Assembly: GCA_900230115.1 (NCBI GenBank)
Contig: LT907983.1
Span: 2,480,001 to 2,544,000 of the forward strand
Length of the DNA: 64,000 nucleotides
Reading direction: 5' to 3'
From: Spirosomataceae bacterium TFI 002
GTDB lineage: Bacteria > Bacteroidota > Bacteroidia > Cytophagales > Spirosomataceae
Shown here: positions 54,566-62,946 of the stretch, in pieces
Numbering within the stretch: the stretch's first letter is position 1
Layout of the letters: each line of letters opens with the position of its first letter
Program-made: the position numbers and the translations under genes
The notes under the pieces: model-generated
Seen by the model: the letters and a program-made list of their open reading frames with translations, nothing else
Told to the model about the DNA's origin: nothing
The model's database searches: none

Positions 54566-56524
54566 ATGATGAATGAACGTATAGGAAAAGGCTTATTCTA
54601 TATAGCTTTTAGCCTTCTTTTCTTTTCTACTAACCTACCTTACACTTACGCCGAAGCAGGAATTGATCCTTCTTGGTGGACATCTCTTGTAATGGCGATT
54701 GAGCAAGGAGAGGTATTTGGGAGAGATTTCATTTTCAATTACGGGCCATTAGGGTTTCTAAACACGGGGTTATTACCCGAAGGACTTAGCCCGCTTTTTC
54801 CATTTGTATTCCAAGTTTTTATTCTCGTCAATTTTCTTTTTATCATCGGAGTGGCATTTGCAAAGCCGGAGAAAAATTGGCTTTGGGTTGGCATTTTTGC
54901 CATTTTTATCTTGTTACCATGGGGGTTTATTGCCGACGCCACTTTTACCTTATTTTACCTACTTCTTTTCTGGTTACTTTTCATTTTTAAAACAAGAAAT
55001 CCAGTACCGTTGCTCCTTTGTGTGATCATTGCGGTACTCATATTCTACATCAAAGTTAACCTCTCACTTATAGCTTATGGACTGTTCATTGGCTCGTTTG
55101 TGTTTTTTGCTTTGGCGAAAACACTAACAACAAGAACATCAGCTATAGCTATAGCTCTTTTATTGCTGGTAACATTTAGTTTTTCGTTTTTACTCCGAGT
55201 TGATATACCTGCCTACTTAGGAGCTAGCTTAAAAATAATAGATGCTTATCAAGATGCTATGGCTGTTAAGCTTGTGGATGGTTGGGAGTTAAGCGTCCTT
55301 TTGGGCTTTTTCTTTCTAATCTTGGGTATTGTATTGTTTTTGGTTGTTAGAAACTTAAGCTTTTTCAAAAGTAATTTTTACTTGTATTTTGTTGTTGCAT
55401 TGGCTTGTTTCCTCAACTTCAGGCAAGCATTTACGGCAACGGGACATTATAACATTTTTGGATTTTTCTTATTTACTCCACCGCTGGTCCTTTTAGTCTA
55501 TTTATTTTTGAAACATAATTTAAAGGGGCTACCTGCAAAAGTTTTCATAGCAGTTTTGGTTTTACAATTAGTTGCGACTCAGTTCATTCGGGTGTCTTAT
55601 ACGGGTTATAATTTGAAAAGTTACGTCAATTTTGCTTTTCCAGATGCAGTTGTAAAAGAATACGAATTGAAAGGTCAACTATATCAGTTTCTTAAAGTGG
55701 TAAAGTACAAAAACCCGGTTAATTATATTAAAGCCCTTTACACGTATGACTATGAAAGAAACTTTAACAACGAGTTAATAAATAGCCAAAGAAAGCTTCC
55801 AAGTGATATAATTGAAAAAATTGGACAAAATGGTTTTGATGTTTTGCCATGGGAATCATCGTATGCTTTTTTTAATAAACTAAAATATACCCATAGGCCA
55901 ATTATACAGAGTTATCAGGCGAATAGTGATTGGCTGGCTAGTCAAAACGAATCCTTTTATTTCTCGTCAAAAGCCCCAGATTTTGTTTTGGCTACAATAG
56001 GAGATTTTCGGTCACAAAACCCATATTGGATGGACAAGGGGGCTTATTTGGCTCTTTTTAAGAACTATAGCTTAACTGACACCCTTGATGACAAATACGA
56101 TGTGAAGTATCTTTTTCAAAAAAACAGTTTGGCCTCTAATATTACTTCCAAAATACTTTCAGAAAGTAATACAGAGCTTTTGAAAAAAATTGAAATACCC
56201 CAAAACATAGCGGAGCCACTTTATCTAAAAGCAAAAGTGAATTACAATTGGAAGGGAAAGCTGGCTCGGCTGTTCTTTCAACCACCTTATTTGATGGCAA
56301 CTGTGAGCTATGAAAATGGAAAATCGGAGGATTTTAGGTTACCGCCCCCAATTTTAGAAGGGGGAATATTAGTAAACAAAAAAGTAACAACTCAAGAAGA
56401 GTTTGTTGCATATCAGCTCTTTAAGGGAGTAAAAACGCAAAATATTGTATCTTTAAAACTTTGGTCCGCAAATGGTTGGGGATTCAAAGAGTCTTTCGAA
56501 TATACTTTCGAACAAATTAAATAA
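54566..56524 (+). CDS. Multi-pass membrane protein of unknown function (652 aa)
   Basis: This 652-residue protein has roughly ten hydrophobic segments in its first 350 residues and a soluble C-terminal half of about 300 residues, the topology seen in membrane glycosyltransferases of the GT-C type. There are conserved-looking early motifs (GIDPSWWTSLVMAIEQG, GRDFIFNYGPLGFL), where an Asp and a D-F/N-Y-G pair face the outside, but I cannot name a family. The start lies 9 bases after the lpdA terminator's T-run. It precedes the DEAD-box gene by 5 bases. A role in cell-surface sugar transfer is only a guess. Confidence 0.7.
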   Translation: MMNERIGKGLFYIAFSLLFFSTNLPYTYAEAGIDPSWWTSLVMAIEQGEVFGRDFIFNYGPLGFLNTGLLPEGLSPLFPFVFQVFILVNFLFIIGVAFAKPEKNWLWVGIFAIFILLPWGFIADATFTLFYLLLFWLLFIFKTRNPVPLLLCVIIAVLIFYIKVNLSLIAYGLFIGSFVFFALAKTLTTRTSAIAIALLLLVTFSFSFLLRVDIPAYLGASLKIIDAYQDAMAVKLVDGWELSVLLGFFFLILGIVLFLVVRNLSFFKSNFYLYFVVALACFLNFRQAFTATGHYNIFGFFLFTPPLVLLVYLFLKHNLKGLPAKVFIAVLVLQLVATQFIRVSYTGYNLKSYVNFAFPDAVVKEYELKGQLYQFLKVVKYKNPVNYIKALYTYDYERNFNNELINSQRKLPSDIIEKIGQNGFDVLPWESSYAFFNKLKYTHRPIIQSYQANSDWLASQNESFYFSSKAPDFVLATIGDFRSQNPYWMDKGAYLALFKNYSLTDTLDDKYDVKYLFQKNSLASNITSKILSESNTELLKKIEIPQNIAEPLYLKAKVNYNWKGKLARLFFQPPYLMATVSYENGKSEDFRLPPPILEGGILVNKKVTTQEEFVAYQLFKGVKTQNIVSLKLWSANGWGFKESFEYTFEQIK

Positions 56525-56529
56525 ACCCA

Positions 56530-57825
56530 ATGGAATTCAGCGACTTTAAATTAAACAAGCAATTGCTAAATGCGGTAGAAGATGCGGGTTACACCCAGCC
56601 TACCGAAATTCAGCAAAAGGCGATTCCATTGATCTTAAACGGTCAGGATGTATTAGGAATTGCACAAACAGGAACAGGGAAAACCGCAGCTTTTTTGTTA
56701 CCTATTTTGATGCAAATAAAGTATGCCCAAGGAGACAATATTCGTTGTCTTATTCTCGCCCCAACAAGAGAACTTGCAATTCAAATAGATGAAGCAATCT
56801 CTGAGCTAGGAAAATATACGGATATTAGACATACCGCAATTTATGGTGGCCTAGGCCCCAAAACACAGATAGAAACCCTTCAGAAGGGGATTGATATTTT
56901 AGTAGCAACCTGTGGAAGGTTTATGGACCTTTATTTACGAGGAGAGATTGCCACGAAAGATATCAAATTCATGGTGTTAGACGAAGCGGATAAAATGATG
57001 GATATGGGCTTTATGCCTCAGATCCGAAAAATTCTAGAGGTTATTCCACGAAAGAGGAAGAACTTATTGTTTTCGGCGACATTTCCAGAGAAGGTAGAGA
57101 AGTTTTCTTTTGAGTTTTTAGAAGCACCAGTAAGACTCGAAGCAACTCCTCAAGCAACGACAGCAGAAACGGTAACTCAGGAGCTCTATTTTGTTCCGAA
57201 CTTCAAAACGAAAATAAACCTGTTAGAGCATCTTTTTAACCAAAGTGAAGATATCAAAAGGGCAATAGTTTTTACAAGGACAAAGCATGTTGCGGATAAC
57301 GTTTTTAAGTTTCTCGAAAGGAAAGTTCTTGGTCCAGACCATGTGAGAGTAATACATGCGAACAAAGGTCAAAATACGAGAATGAATTCAATAAATGCTT
57401 TTCGTACTGGAGATATTCGTGTGCTTGTAGCAACAGATGTAGCTGCAAGAGGTATTGATATAGAGGAGGTAAGCCATGTAATCAATTTTGATGTTCCTGT
57501 TATTTATGAAGATTATGTTCATAGAATAGGTCGAACAGGTAGAGCATTCAAAAAGGGTCATGCTATTACTTTTGTGACTGAAGCAGAGGCATACCATATT
57601 GATAAAATCGAAAGCATTATAAGAACAAAGATCCCAATCAACCTCGTGCCCGTTGGTGTTAAAATAGAAGAAACACCGTTTGAAGAACAGCAAGAGTATC
57701 TAAGAGAAATAGACGATCAAAAGAGAAGAGAGGATCCTACTTTTAAAGGAGCTTTCCACGAAAAGAAGGCTAAAAATGTGCATTCACCCTATAAAAAGAA
57801 AGACAAATTGAAACGAAGGAGATAA
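56530..57825 (+). CDS. DEAD-box RNA helicase
   Basis: This 431-residue protein unwinds or remodels RNA with ATP. Motifs in order: Q-motif (GYTQPTEIQQKAIP near residue 19), I AQTGTGKT near 45, PTRELAIQ near 78, DEAD in VLDEADKMMDMGF near 140, SAT in LFSATFPEKV, then ARGIDIEEV and HRIGRTGR. The Lys/Arg-rich tail after residue 400 is typical of RhlE-like proteins and helps RNA binding. It starts 5 bases after the membrane gene and may share its transcript; the functional link is unclear. Confidence 0.95.
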   Translation: MEFSDFKLNKQLLNAVEDAGYTQPTEIQQKAIPLILNGQDVLGIAQTGTGKTAAFLLPILMQIKYAQGDNIRCLILAPTRELAIQIDEAISELGKYTDIRHTAIYGGLGPKTQIETLQKGIDILVATCGRFMDLYLRGEIATKDIKFMVLDEADKMMDMGFMPQIRKILEVIPRKRKNLLFSATFPEKVEKFSFEFLEAPVRLEATPQATTAETVTQELYFVPNFKTKINLLEHLFNQSEDIKRAIVFTRTKHVADNVFKFLERKVLGPDHVRVIHANKGQNTRMNSINAFRTGDIRVLVATDVAARGIDIEEVSHVINFDVPVIYEDYVHRIGRTGRAFKKGHAITFVTEAEAYHIDKIESIIRTKIPINLVPVGVKIEETPFEEQQEYLREIDDQKRREDPTFKGAFHEKKAKNVHSPYKKKDKLKRRR

Positions 57826-57858
57826 TTGGCATGAAATTTTGATTAGCATAATAATAAA

Positions 57859-57878
57859 AACGCTTCAGCGTTATTAAA
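57859..57878 (+). terminator. Possible short terminator after the helicase gene
   Basis: AACGCT and AGCGTT pair around a two-base TC gap, followed by TTATT. The stem is short and the T-run is poor, so this is weak. Confidence 0.3.
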
Positions 57879-57910
57879 GTGCTTATCCAAAAACACCAAA
57901 AACGATTAGT

Positions 57911-58774
57911 TTGAAAGCATCCTGTTATTATATTTTACTAAGTATTTTGCCTTTAGGATTGGCTGGTCAGCAGCAAGTTCTTAAGTCAAACTCGTTGAGT
58001 TCTGGTAGTACCAGTAATAGCACTACTGTATTAAAGGTAGATGACAAACAAAAAAACAAGGTTGGCGAGTTAAAGCAAGATATTAAAACTTTAGGTGAGG
58101 CCGTTTCGGCAGACGCTGAAGTTGTTATTGTGGGTACAGCTTCCCCTGCGAACGTTAATGTGAACTTTGTAGCGTTATATGGAGGCTTCATAAAAACTGC
58201 AGAACAGCAAGAGGAAGAAGAAGCTTTTCTTAAAGACTGTGATAAGAATTTTCCTTCGAGAGTAGAGGCAAGTCAGTTTTTTTCTAAATCAGGGTGGGAT
58301 TACCTGTCTGAAGGTGGGAAGGATTTAGCAACTCATAGGTTTAACCTTGCTTGGACGCTTAATAAAGAAAACGTTGAGGCATATTGGGGCTTGGGAGTTG
58401 TGGCTTATCAGCAAGGTGACTATCATTCCGCCATTGAGTTAATGGATCAGGGATTGGTATTAAATAAAGGCCAGAGTCCTACTTTGTTGGTAGACCTAGC
58501 CACTGTTTATATCAAATGTTTTACTGAGCATAAAGAGGCCGCTGAAATGGAAAAGGCAAACGAACTGCTTGAAAAAGCATTGGTTTTGGACCCTTCGTTC
58601 ACAAATGCCTACATGCAACTATCATTAGCGTCTTTAGTTAATGATAATATTGATCAGGCTTGGCTTAATTTTCACAAAGCTTATGAAGTTGACCCCAATG
58701 GAGTAAGTGTAGAATTGTTAGCTGAACTACTGGAGCACAAGAGTGATCCTAAAGGCATCTTCAAAAAGCCTTAA
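57911..58774 (+). CDS. Secreted tetratricopeptide-repeat protein
   Basis: The 287-residue protein begins at a TTG codon: no in-frame ATG or GTG is near, and this start gives a clean signal peptide (hydrophobic residues 6-17, cleavage near LAGQQ). A Ser/Thr/Lys-rich segment follows, then TPR-like helices near 140-275, for example AYWGLGVVAYQQGDYHSAIE, NELLEKALVLDPSFTNAYMQ and AWLNFHKAYEVDPNG. It should be a periplasmic or surface-linked binding protein; the partner is unknown. A good terminator follows 31 bases after the stop. Confidence 0.75.
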   Translation: MKASCYYILLSILPLGLAGQQQVLKSNSLSSGSTSNSTTVLKVDDKQKNKVGELKQDIKTLGEAVSADAEVVIVGTASPANVNVNFVALYGGFIKTAEQQEEEEAFLKDCDKNFPSRVEASQFFSKSGWDYLSEGGKDLATHRFNLAWTLNKENVEAYWGLGVVAYQQGDYHSAIELMDQGLVLNKGQSPTLLVDLATVYIKCFTEHKEAAEMEKANELLEKALVLDPSFTNAYMQLSLASLVNDNIDQAWLNFHKAYEVDPNGVSVELLAELLEHKSDPKGIFKKP

Positions 58775-58805
58775 TTTTAATTTACATATTCATTAATTAG
58801 ATTTT

Positions 58806-58829
58806 GCTATCAACCATTTGATAGCTTTT
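58806..58829 (+). terminator. Terminator of the TPR gene
   Basis: GCTATCAA and TTGATAGC form a perfect 8-bp stem with a 4-base CCAT loop, followed by TTTT. It lies 31 bases after the TPR stop. Confidence 0.75.
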
Positions 58830-58902
58830 AGTGGACCTTGAGTAAGCGTTGGGTCACTTTTGATTGTTCTTGCTCCTTACTTACAAAACGACTTTGGTTA
58901 AT

Positions 58903-58933
58903 ATAGAAATAGCACGAGATAAATCCCGTGCTA
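58903..58933 (-). terminator. Terminator of the AraC-family gene
   Basis: TAGCACG (58910-58916) and CGTGCTA (58927-58933) pair with a GAT/ATC inner extension across one mismatch. On the minus strand the stem is followed by TTTCTATATT. It lies about 65 bases past the AraC-family stop. Confidence 0.55.
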
Positions 58934-58998
58934 ATCATTAATCGCCTATTAGTGGCTTAAATTTGATAGTTTTATAATTTCATTTGGTTAGTCGAAGA

Positions 58999-59922
58999 CT
59001 AGCCAATCATTAGAGACTCTCTACGACGCATTTTACCTGCTGGTATACCAAACATCATTTTGAACCTTCTACAGAAGTATGCGGTGTCTTTATAGCCTAC
59101 TTCGGCACCAATTGCTCTAATGCTCTTCTTAGAAGTTCTAAGCAAAGTTACTGCAGCCTCCATTCTTTGATATTCGATGTAATCTTGAGGGTTAATACCA
59201 GTAAGCATTTTGAAATACTGACCAACGTAGTCTTCAGAAACGTTTGCCACATTTGCTAGTTGTTTGTTAGAAAGGTCACCTTCCAAGTTTTCGCGGATAT
59301 ATGCGAAAATATCAATCAACCTTGGGTCTTTGAAATAAGTACTATTTGTGGCCAATTGCTCCACAAACATCTGCTCTCTAAGAATATATCGAATGATTTC
59401 GATTACTACTTCTTCCGTTTTATTTTTAATTACACGACCTCTACCGGGCTCATCTGTAAAGTCTTCTATTAAAATGGCTTTAATCAGAACAGCAAGGTTA
59501 CTGTTTTTCTTTATAAAAAACGGCGGTATATCAAGGCTAGTAAAAAAGTTTACGGAGTCAAATACTTTAGCTTCAAAAGCGATAAGTCCAAAGGAGTTTC
59601 TTACCATTCCTATTTCATTAGGAACAGTCATAGCGTCGAAATACAATTCACGACGAGTCATAAACTCTTCGTAGGTGATTTTCTTAGCTTCACCTACGCC
59701 ATAGGTTATGGTTGTCGCCTTTCCTCCAGGAATGAAAACCATGTCGCCGGCTTCTATCTGCTCATCTATTCCCTCAAGCTTAACTTCCCCATCATATAGT
59801 ATAAGAAGGCTGTTTTCTACATCGTAGAAATTTTTAATCGTGATGGGTTGTAGAATATTAATGTGTCTAGCTTTTCCAAACTTTACACCTAGTGACTCTA
59901 TTATTTTATTGTAATCTTCCAT
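58999..59922 (-). CDS. AraC family transcriptional regulator
   Basis: This 307-residue protein has a cupin-like sensor half (residues about 20-110, including LLILYDGEVKLEGIDEQIEAGDMVFIPGG, cited by its ends) and a C-terminal AraC DNA-binding domain (about 205-305) with two helix-turn-helices: NKQLANVANVSEDYVGQYF and SIRAIGAEVGYKDTAYFCRRF. The typical ending FGIPAGKMRR is present. It stands alone with 288 bases upstream, so it may control itself. The effector and targets are not visible. Confidence 0.9.
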   Translation of the reverse strand: MEDYNKIIESLGVKFGKARHINILQPITIKNFYDVENSLLILYDGEVKLEGIDEQIEAGDMVFIPGGKATTITYGVGEAKKITYEEFMTRRELYFDAMTVPNEIGMVRNSFGLIAFEAKVFDSVNFFTSLDIPPFFIKKNSNLAVLIKAILIEDFTDEPGRGRVIKNKTEEVVIEIIRYILREQMFVEQLATNSTYFKDPRLIDIFAYIRENLEGDLSNKQLANVANVSEDYVGQYFKMLTGINPQDYIEYQRMEAAVTLLRTSKKSIRAIGAEVGYKDTAYFCRRFKMMFGIPAGKMRRRESLMIG

Positions 59923-60162
59923 TGTGGTGAATCTGATGTATCAACAACTTCTGTTAGTGTCTATTTAGTGACGTTCTTGTACAAAACTAATAATTTATTA
60001 TTTCAGTTCAAACAGTGTTATAAATTTGTATGTTTGATTTATACCATAATTACCCCTTATTTCGAATGGTTTTCTAGGAAAAATATAATTTGGGTATGGT
60101 TGAAAACACTACAAAATGCGTGCCCAGCTAGTAATAAACCTAGAAAACGAAGGTATTGATTA

Positions 60163-60189
60163 CAAAAAAAGACTCACAAGGAGTCTTTT
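60163..60189 (-). terminator. Rho-independent terminator of the acyl-CoA dehydrogenase gene
   Basis: AAAAGACTC and GAGTCTTTT form a perfect 9-bp stem with a 5-base loop; on the minus strand it is followed by seven T. It lies 22 bases after the acyl-CoA dehydrogenase stop codon. The rest of 59923-60210 holds nothing else recognisable. Confidence 0.9.
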
Positions 60190-60210
60190 CAATTTAGTTT
60201 GAAAATAAAA

Positions 60211-61350
60211 CTATTTTAATATTTCACGAGCAATAACTAATTTCTGAATTTCTGATGTGCCTTCGTAAATTTGGGTGATTTTGGCATCTCTCATGAGTCT
60301 TTCTACATGGTATTCTTTCACATAACCGTATCCTCCATGGATTTGTACAGCTTCTGTAGTTGCCCACATTGCAACTTCTGAAGCATATAGTTTTGCCATT
60401 GCGGCTGCTTCCACGTAGTTTTTCCCTTGATCTTTTACTCTTGCGGCTTTATAAACTAATAAGCGTGCAGCTTCTATTCTTGTGTGCATGTCCGCTAATT
60501 TAAATTGTATAGCTTGGTGCTGCGAAATGGACTTTCCAAAAGCTTTGCGTTCTTTGGAGTAGGCGAGGGCCATTTCATAAGCTCCAGCAGCAATACCAAG
60601 GGCTTGGGCTGCAATTCCTATTCTCCCGCCATTTAGCGTACCCATTGCAAACTTAAAACCGAATCCATCTTCTCCAATTCTGTTTTCTTTTGGCACCTTT
60701 ACGTCGGTAAACATGAGAGAATGTGTGTCGGATGAACGAATTCCCATTTTGTCTTCTTTTTTACCTACAACAAAGCCATCTAGACCTTTTTCAATTATTA
60801 GTGCGTTGATACCTTTGTGGCCTTTTTCTGCGTCTGTTTGTGCAATAACTAGGCAAATGTCGGACTTGCCACCATTCGTTATCCAATTTTTTGTCCCGTT
60901 TACGAGGTAGTGGTCGCCCATATCTTTGGCGGTTGTCTTTTGAGATGTAGCATCAGATCCTGCTTCTGGTTCCGAAAGACAAAATGCACCAAGTTTTTCT
61001 CCCTTGGCCAATGGTGTTAAATATTTTTGTTTTTGCTCTTCGGTTCCGTAAGTCTCCAAACCCCAACAAACAAGGGAATTGTTCACTGACATTATTACAG
61101 AAGCAGATGCATCTATTTTTGAAATTTCTTCAATCGCAAGCACGTAACTGAGTGTATCCATTCCTCCTCCACCATATTTTTCGCTTGTCATCATTCCTAA
61201 AAAACCATATTCACCCATCATTTTAACTTGGGCATCGGGGAATTTTGAATGTGTATCTCGCTCTATAGCGTCGTGTAAAAGCTCAGTTTGAGCGAAGTCT
61301 CTGGCTGCCTGCTGTACAGCCAAGTGCTCTTCTGTAAGATTAAAGTCCAT
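60211..61350 (-). CDS. Acyl-CoA dehydrogenase
   Basis: This flavoenzyme oxidises acyl-CoA to enoyl-CoA in beta-oxidation or branched-chain amino-acid breakdown, passing electrons to electron-transfer flavoprotein. From ATG 61350 the 379-residue protein has a normal length. Motifs are CLSEPEAGSDA, NGTKNWITNGG, the middle domain with HSLMFTDVKVPKEN, SQHQAIQFKLADM, and the C-terminal IHGGYGYVKEYHVERLMRDAKITQIYEGTSEIQ (cited by its ends), with the catalytic Glu in YEGTSE. This last pattern is typical of short-chain (butyryl) enzymes. Alternative starts are ATG 61374 and TTG 61401. Confidence 0.94.
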   Translation of the reverse strand: MDFNLTEEHLAVQQAARDFAQTELLHDAIERDTHSKFPDAQVKMMGEYGFLGMMTSEKYGGGGMDTLSYVLAIEEISKIDASASVIMSVNNSLVCWGLETYGTEEQKQKYLTPLAKGEKLGAFCLSEPEAGSDATSQKTTAKDMGDHYLVNGTKNWITNGGKSDICLVIAQTDAEKGHKGINALIIEKGLDGFVVGKKEDKMGIRSSDTHSLMFTDVKVPKENRIGEDGFGFKFAMGTLNGGRIGIAAQALGIAAGAYEMALAYSKERKAFGKSISQHQAIQFKLADMHTRIEAARLLVYKAARVKDQGKNYVEAAAMAKLYASEVAMWATTEAVQIHGGYGYVKEYHVERLMRDAKITQIYEGTSEIQKLVIAREILK

Positions 61351-61502
61351 TCCTTGAATTGTTGATGAAGCCATAATTGCGTTTTCATTTTTGTTATTCA
61401 AAATTAAGCAGCTTTAAAATAGTATGCAAGCATACCGTTTTGAACAATTTCAGAATTTTTACAACATTGAACACTTTTAGATCAAATTTCTTTCAGCAGT
61501 TT

Positions 61503-62945
61503 TTATGCTTTAGCAACTTTGGCTTTTAAGAGCCCTTGCTCCGGTAGCCCTTTACCATCCGGTGTGGTATAAAAAGGTCTTTTCTCAATCTCGTAATTAG
61601 TTTCTGGGTCAATTCCCAAAGCGTGATAAATTGTTTGGTGTATACTATCTATTTTGATAGGGTTTTCAATTGTTTTGCAGGGTCTTTCATCTGCGGTTTT
61701 ACCAAATACATTGCCTTCTTTTATCCCTCCGCCAAACATTAGTATAGAACAACCATCGGTGAAATGACGGTGCATCCCATAATTTTTCATATCTGTAATT
61801 ATATCCGGTACTTTCACTTGGTCTTTTACTTTCAGGTCGGGTCTTCCTTCGGTAAGCATATCTCTGCTGAACTCGCTGGCCACAATAACTATGGTGCTGT
61901 CCAGTTTTCCACTTTCTTCCAAGTCTTTGATTAGTTGAGCTATTGGAGCATCTATACGCTGTTTCATTTCCTTCAACCTAGTGTGACCATTATCGTGTGT
62001 ATCCCAATTCATAAATGGCTCGTATTCGGAAGTAACGGTGATAAACCTTGCACCTTCGTTAACTAACCTTTTTGCCATGAGACAACCAAGACCAAATTTA
62101 CCGGTATTGTAGATGTCATACTTTTCCTGAGGTTCTTGAGTAATGTCAAATGCTTTGGCCTCGGGAGAGTTTAACAAACGGTATGCTTGTTCCATAGAGC
62201 GTTTAAGAGATTCTTTTTGATAGTCGCTACCAAACTCTCCCATTTCGCTTTCCTTTATCAACTGATTATATAGTTGATTGCGACCTTCGAATCTTTTGGT
62301 CGTCATTCCTACAGGGGGTCTCACACTGTCTAGACCCTTACTTGGATCTGGTATCAAAAATGGTCCGTGCTCGCTTCCTAAAAAGCCAGCACTATGAAAA
62401 GCCTTAAGTTCTTCACCCTCTCCAACTTCAAATCGCTGACCAATATTTATAAAGGATGGAATAACTTCTTTTAAGGGACCGAGCTCTTTTGAAATCCATG
62501 AACCTATATGAGGAACGGTCACCGATTGCGGAGGTTCATAACAAGTGTGCCAGTGGTATTGGTGTCTGGTATGAAGAATATGTCCCAAGTCTGCGGCTAC
62601 ATATGACCTAATCAAGCTTCCCTTATCCATGACCTGCCCAATTTTTTCTAGTCCTTCGGAAAAGTTAATACCATCCAATACCGTAGGTACAGACTTGAAT
62701 GTACTTAGGACTGAATCTGCCTGCATTCCAGAACTAAAAGGGGTAAACTTTTTGGGATCAAAAGTCTCCGTGTGTGCCATTCCTCCAGCCATAAATAGTA
62801 GAATAACGGAATCGGCAGAAGCAACTCTTGAAGAACTATTAGAGCAAGATTGTAACAAACTACTAAGTGGGGAAGCCATACCCATTGTTGCGATGGCTGC
62901 GGCATTTTTTTGTAAAAAGTCGCGTCTAGTCCAGTATTTTTTCAT
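61503..62945 (-). CDS. DUF1501 protein with twin-arginine signal
   Basis: This 480-residue protein starts with a clear twin-arginine signal (WTRRDFLQK followed by a hydrophobic stretch and AxA-like region). The DUF1501 fold shows as FMAGGMAHTETFDPK near residue 52, SYVAADLGHILHTRHQYHWH, NWDTHDNGH near 315, IVIVASEFSRDM, and the MHRHFTDGCSILMFGGGI block. It resembles the DUF1501 proteins that pair with DUF1549/DUF1553 proteins, and the partner begins one base upstream. The role is unknown. Unlike the first DUF1501 protein in the window it has no T9SS-type tail. Confidence 0.88.
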   Translation of the reverse strand: MKKYWTRRDFLQKNAAAIATMGMASPLSSLLQSCSNSSSRVASADSVILLFMAGGMAHTETFDPKKFTPFSSGMQADSVLSTFKSVPTVLDGINFSEGLEKIGQVMDKGSLIRSYVAADLGHILHTRHQYHWHTCYEPPQSVTVPHIGSWISKELGPLKEVIPSFINIGQRFEVGEGEELKAFHSAGFLGSEHGPFLIPDPSKGLDSVRPPVGMTTKRFEGRNQLYNQLIKESEMGEFGSDYQKESLKRSMEQAYRLLNSPEAKAFDITQEPQEKYDIYNTGKFGLGCLMAKRLVNEGARFITVTSEYEPFMNWDTHDNGHTRLKEMKQRIDAPIAQLIKDLEESGKLDSTIVIVASEFSRDMLTEGRPDLKVKDQVKVPDIITDMKNYGMHRHFTDGCSILMFGGGIKEGNVFGKTADERPCKTIENPIKIDSIHQTIYHALGIDPETNYEIEKRPFYTTPDGKGLPEQGLLKAKVAKA

Positions 62946-62946
62946 T

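Noticed and set aside
59968-60159. Small plus-strand frame between the AraC gene and the acyl-CoA dehydrogenase
   Set aside because: The AT-rich translation has no motif and there is no ribosome site; it overlaps the approach to the dehydrogenase terminator.
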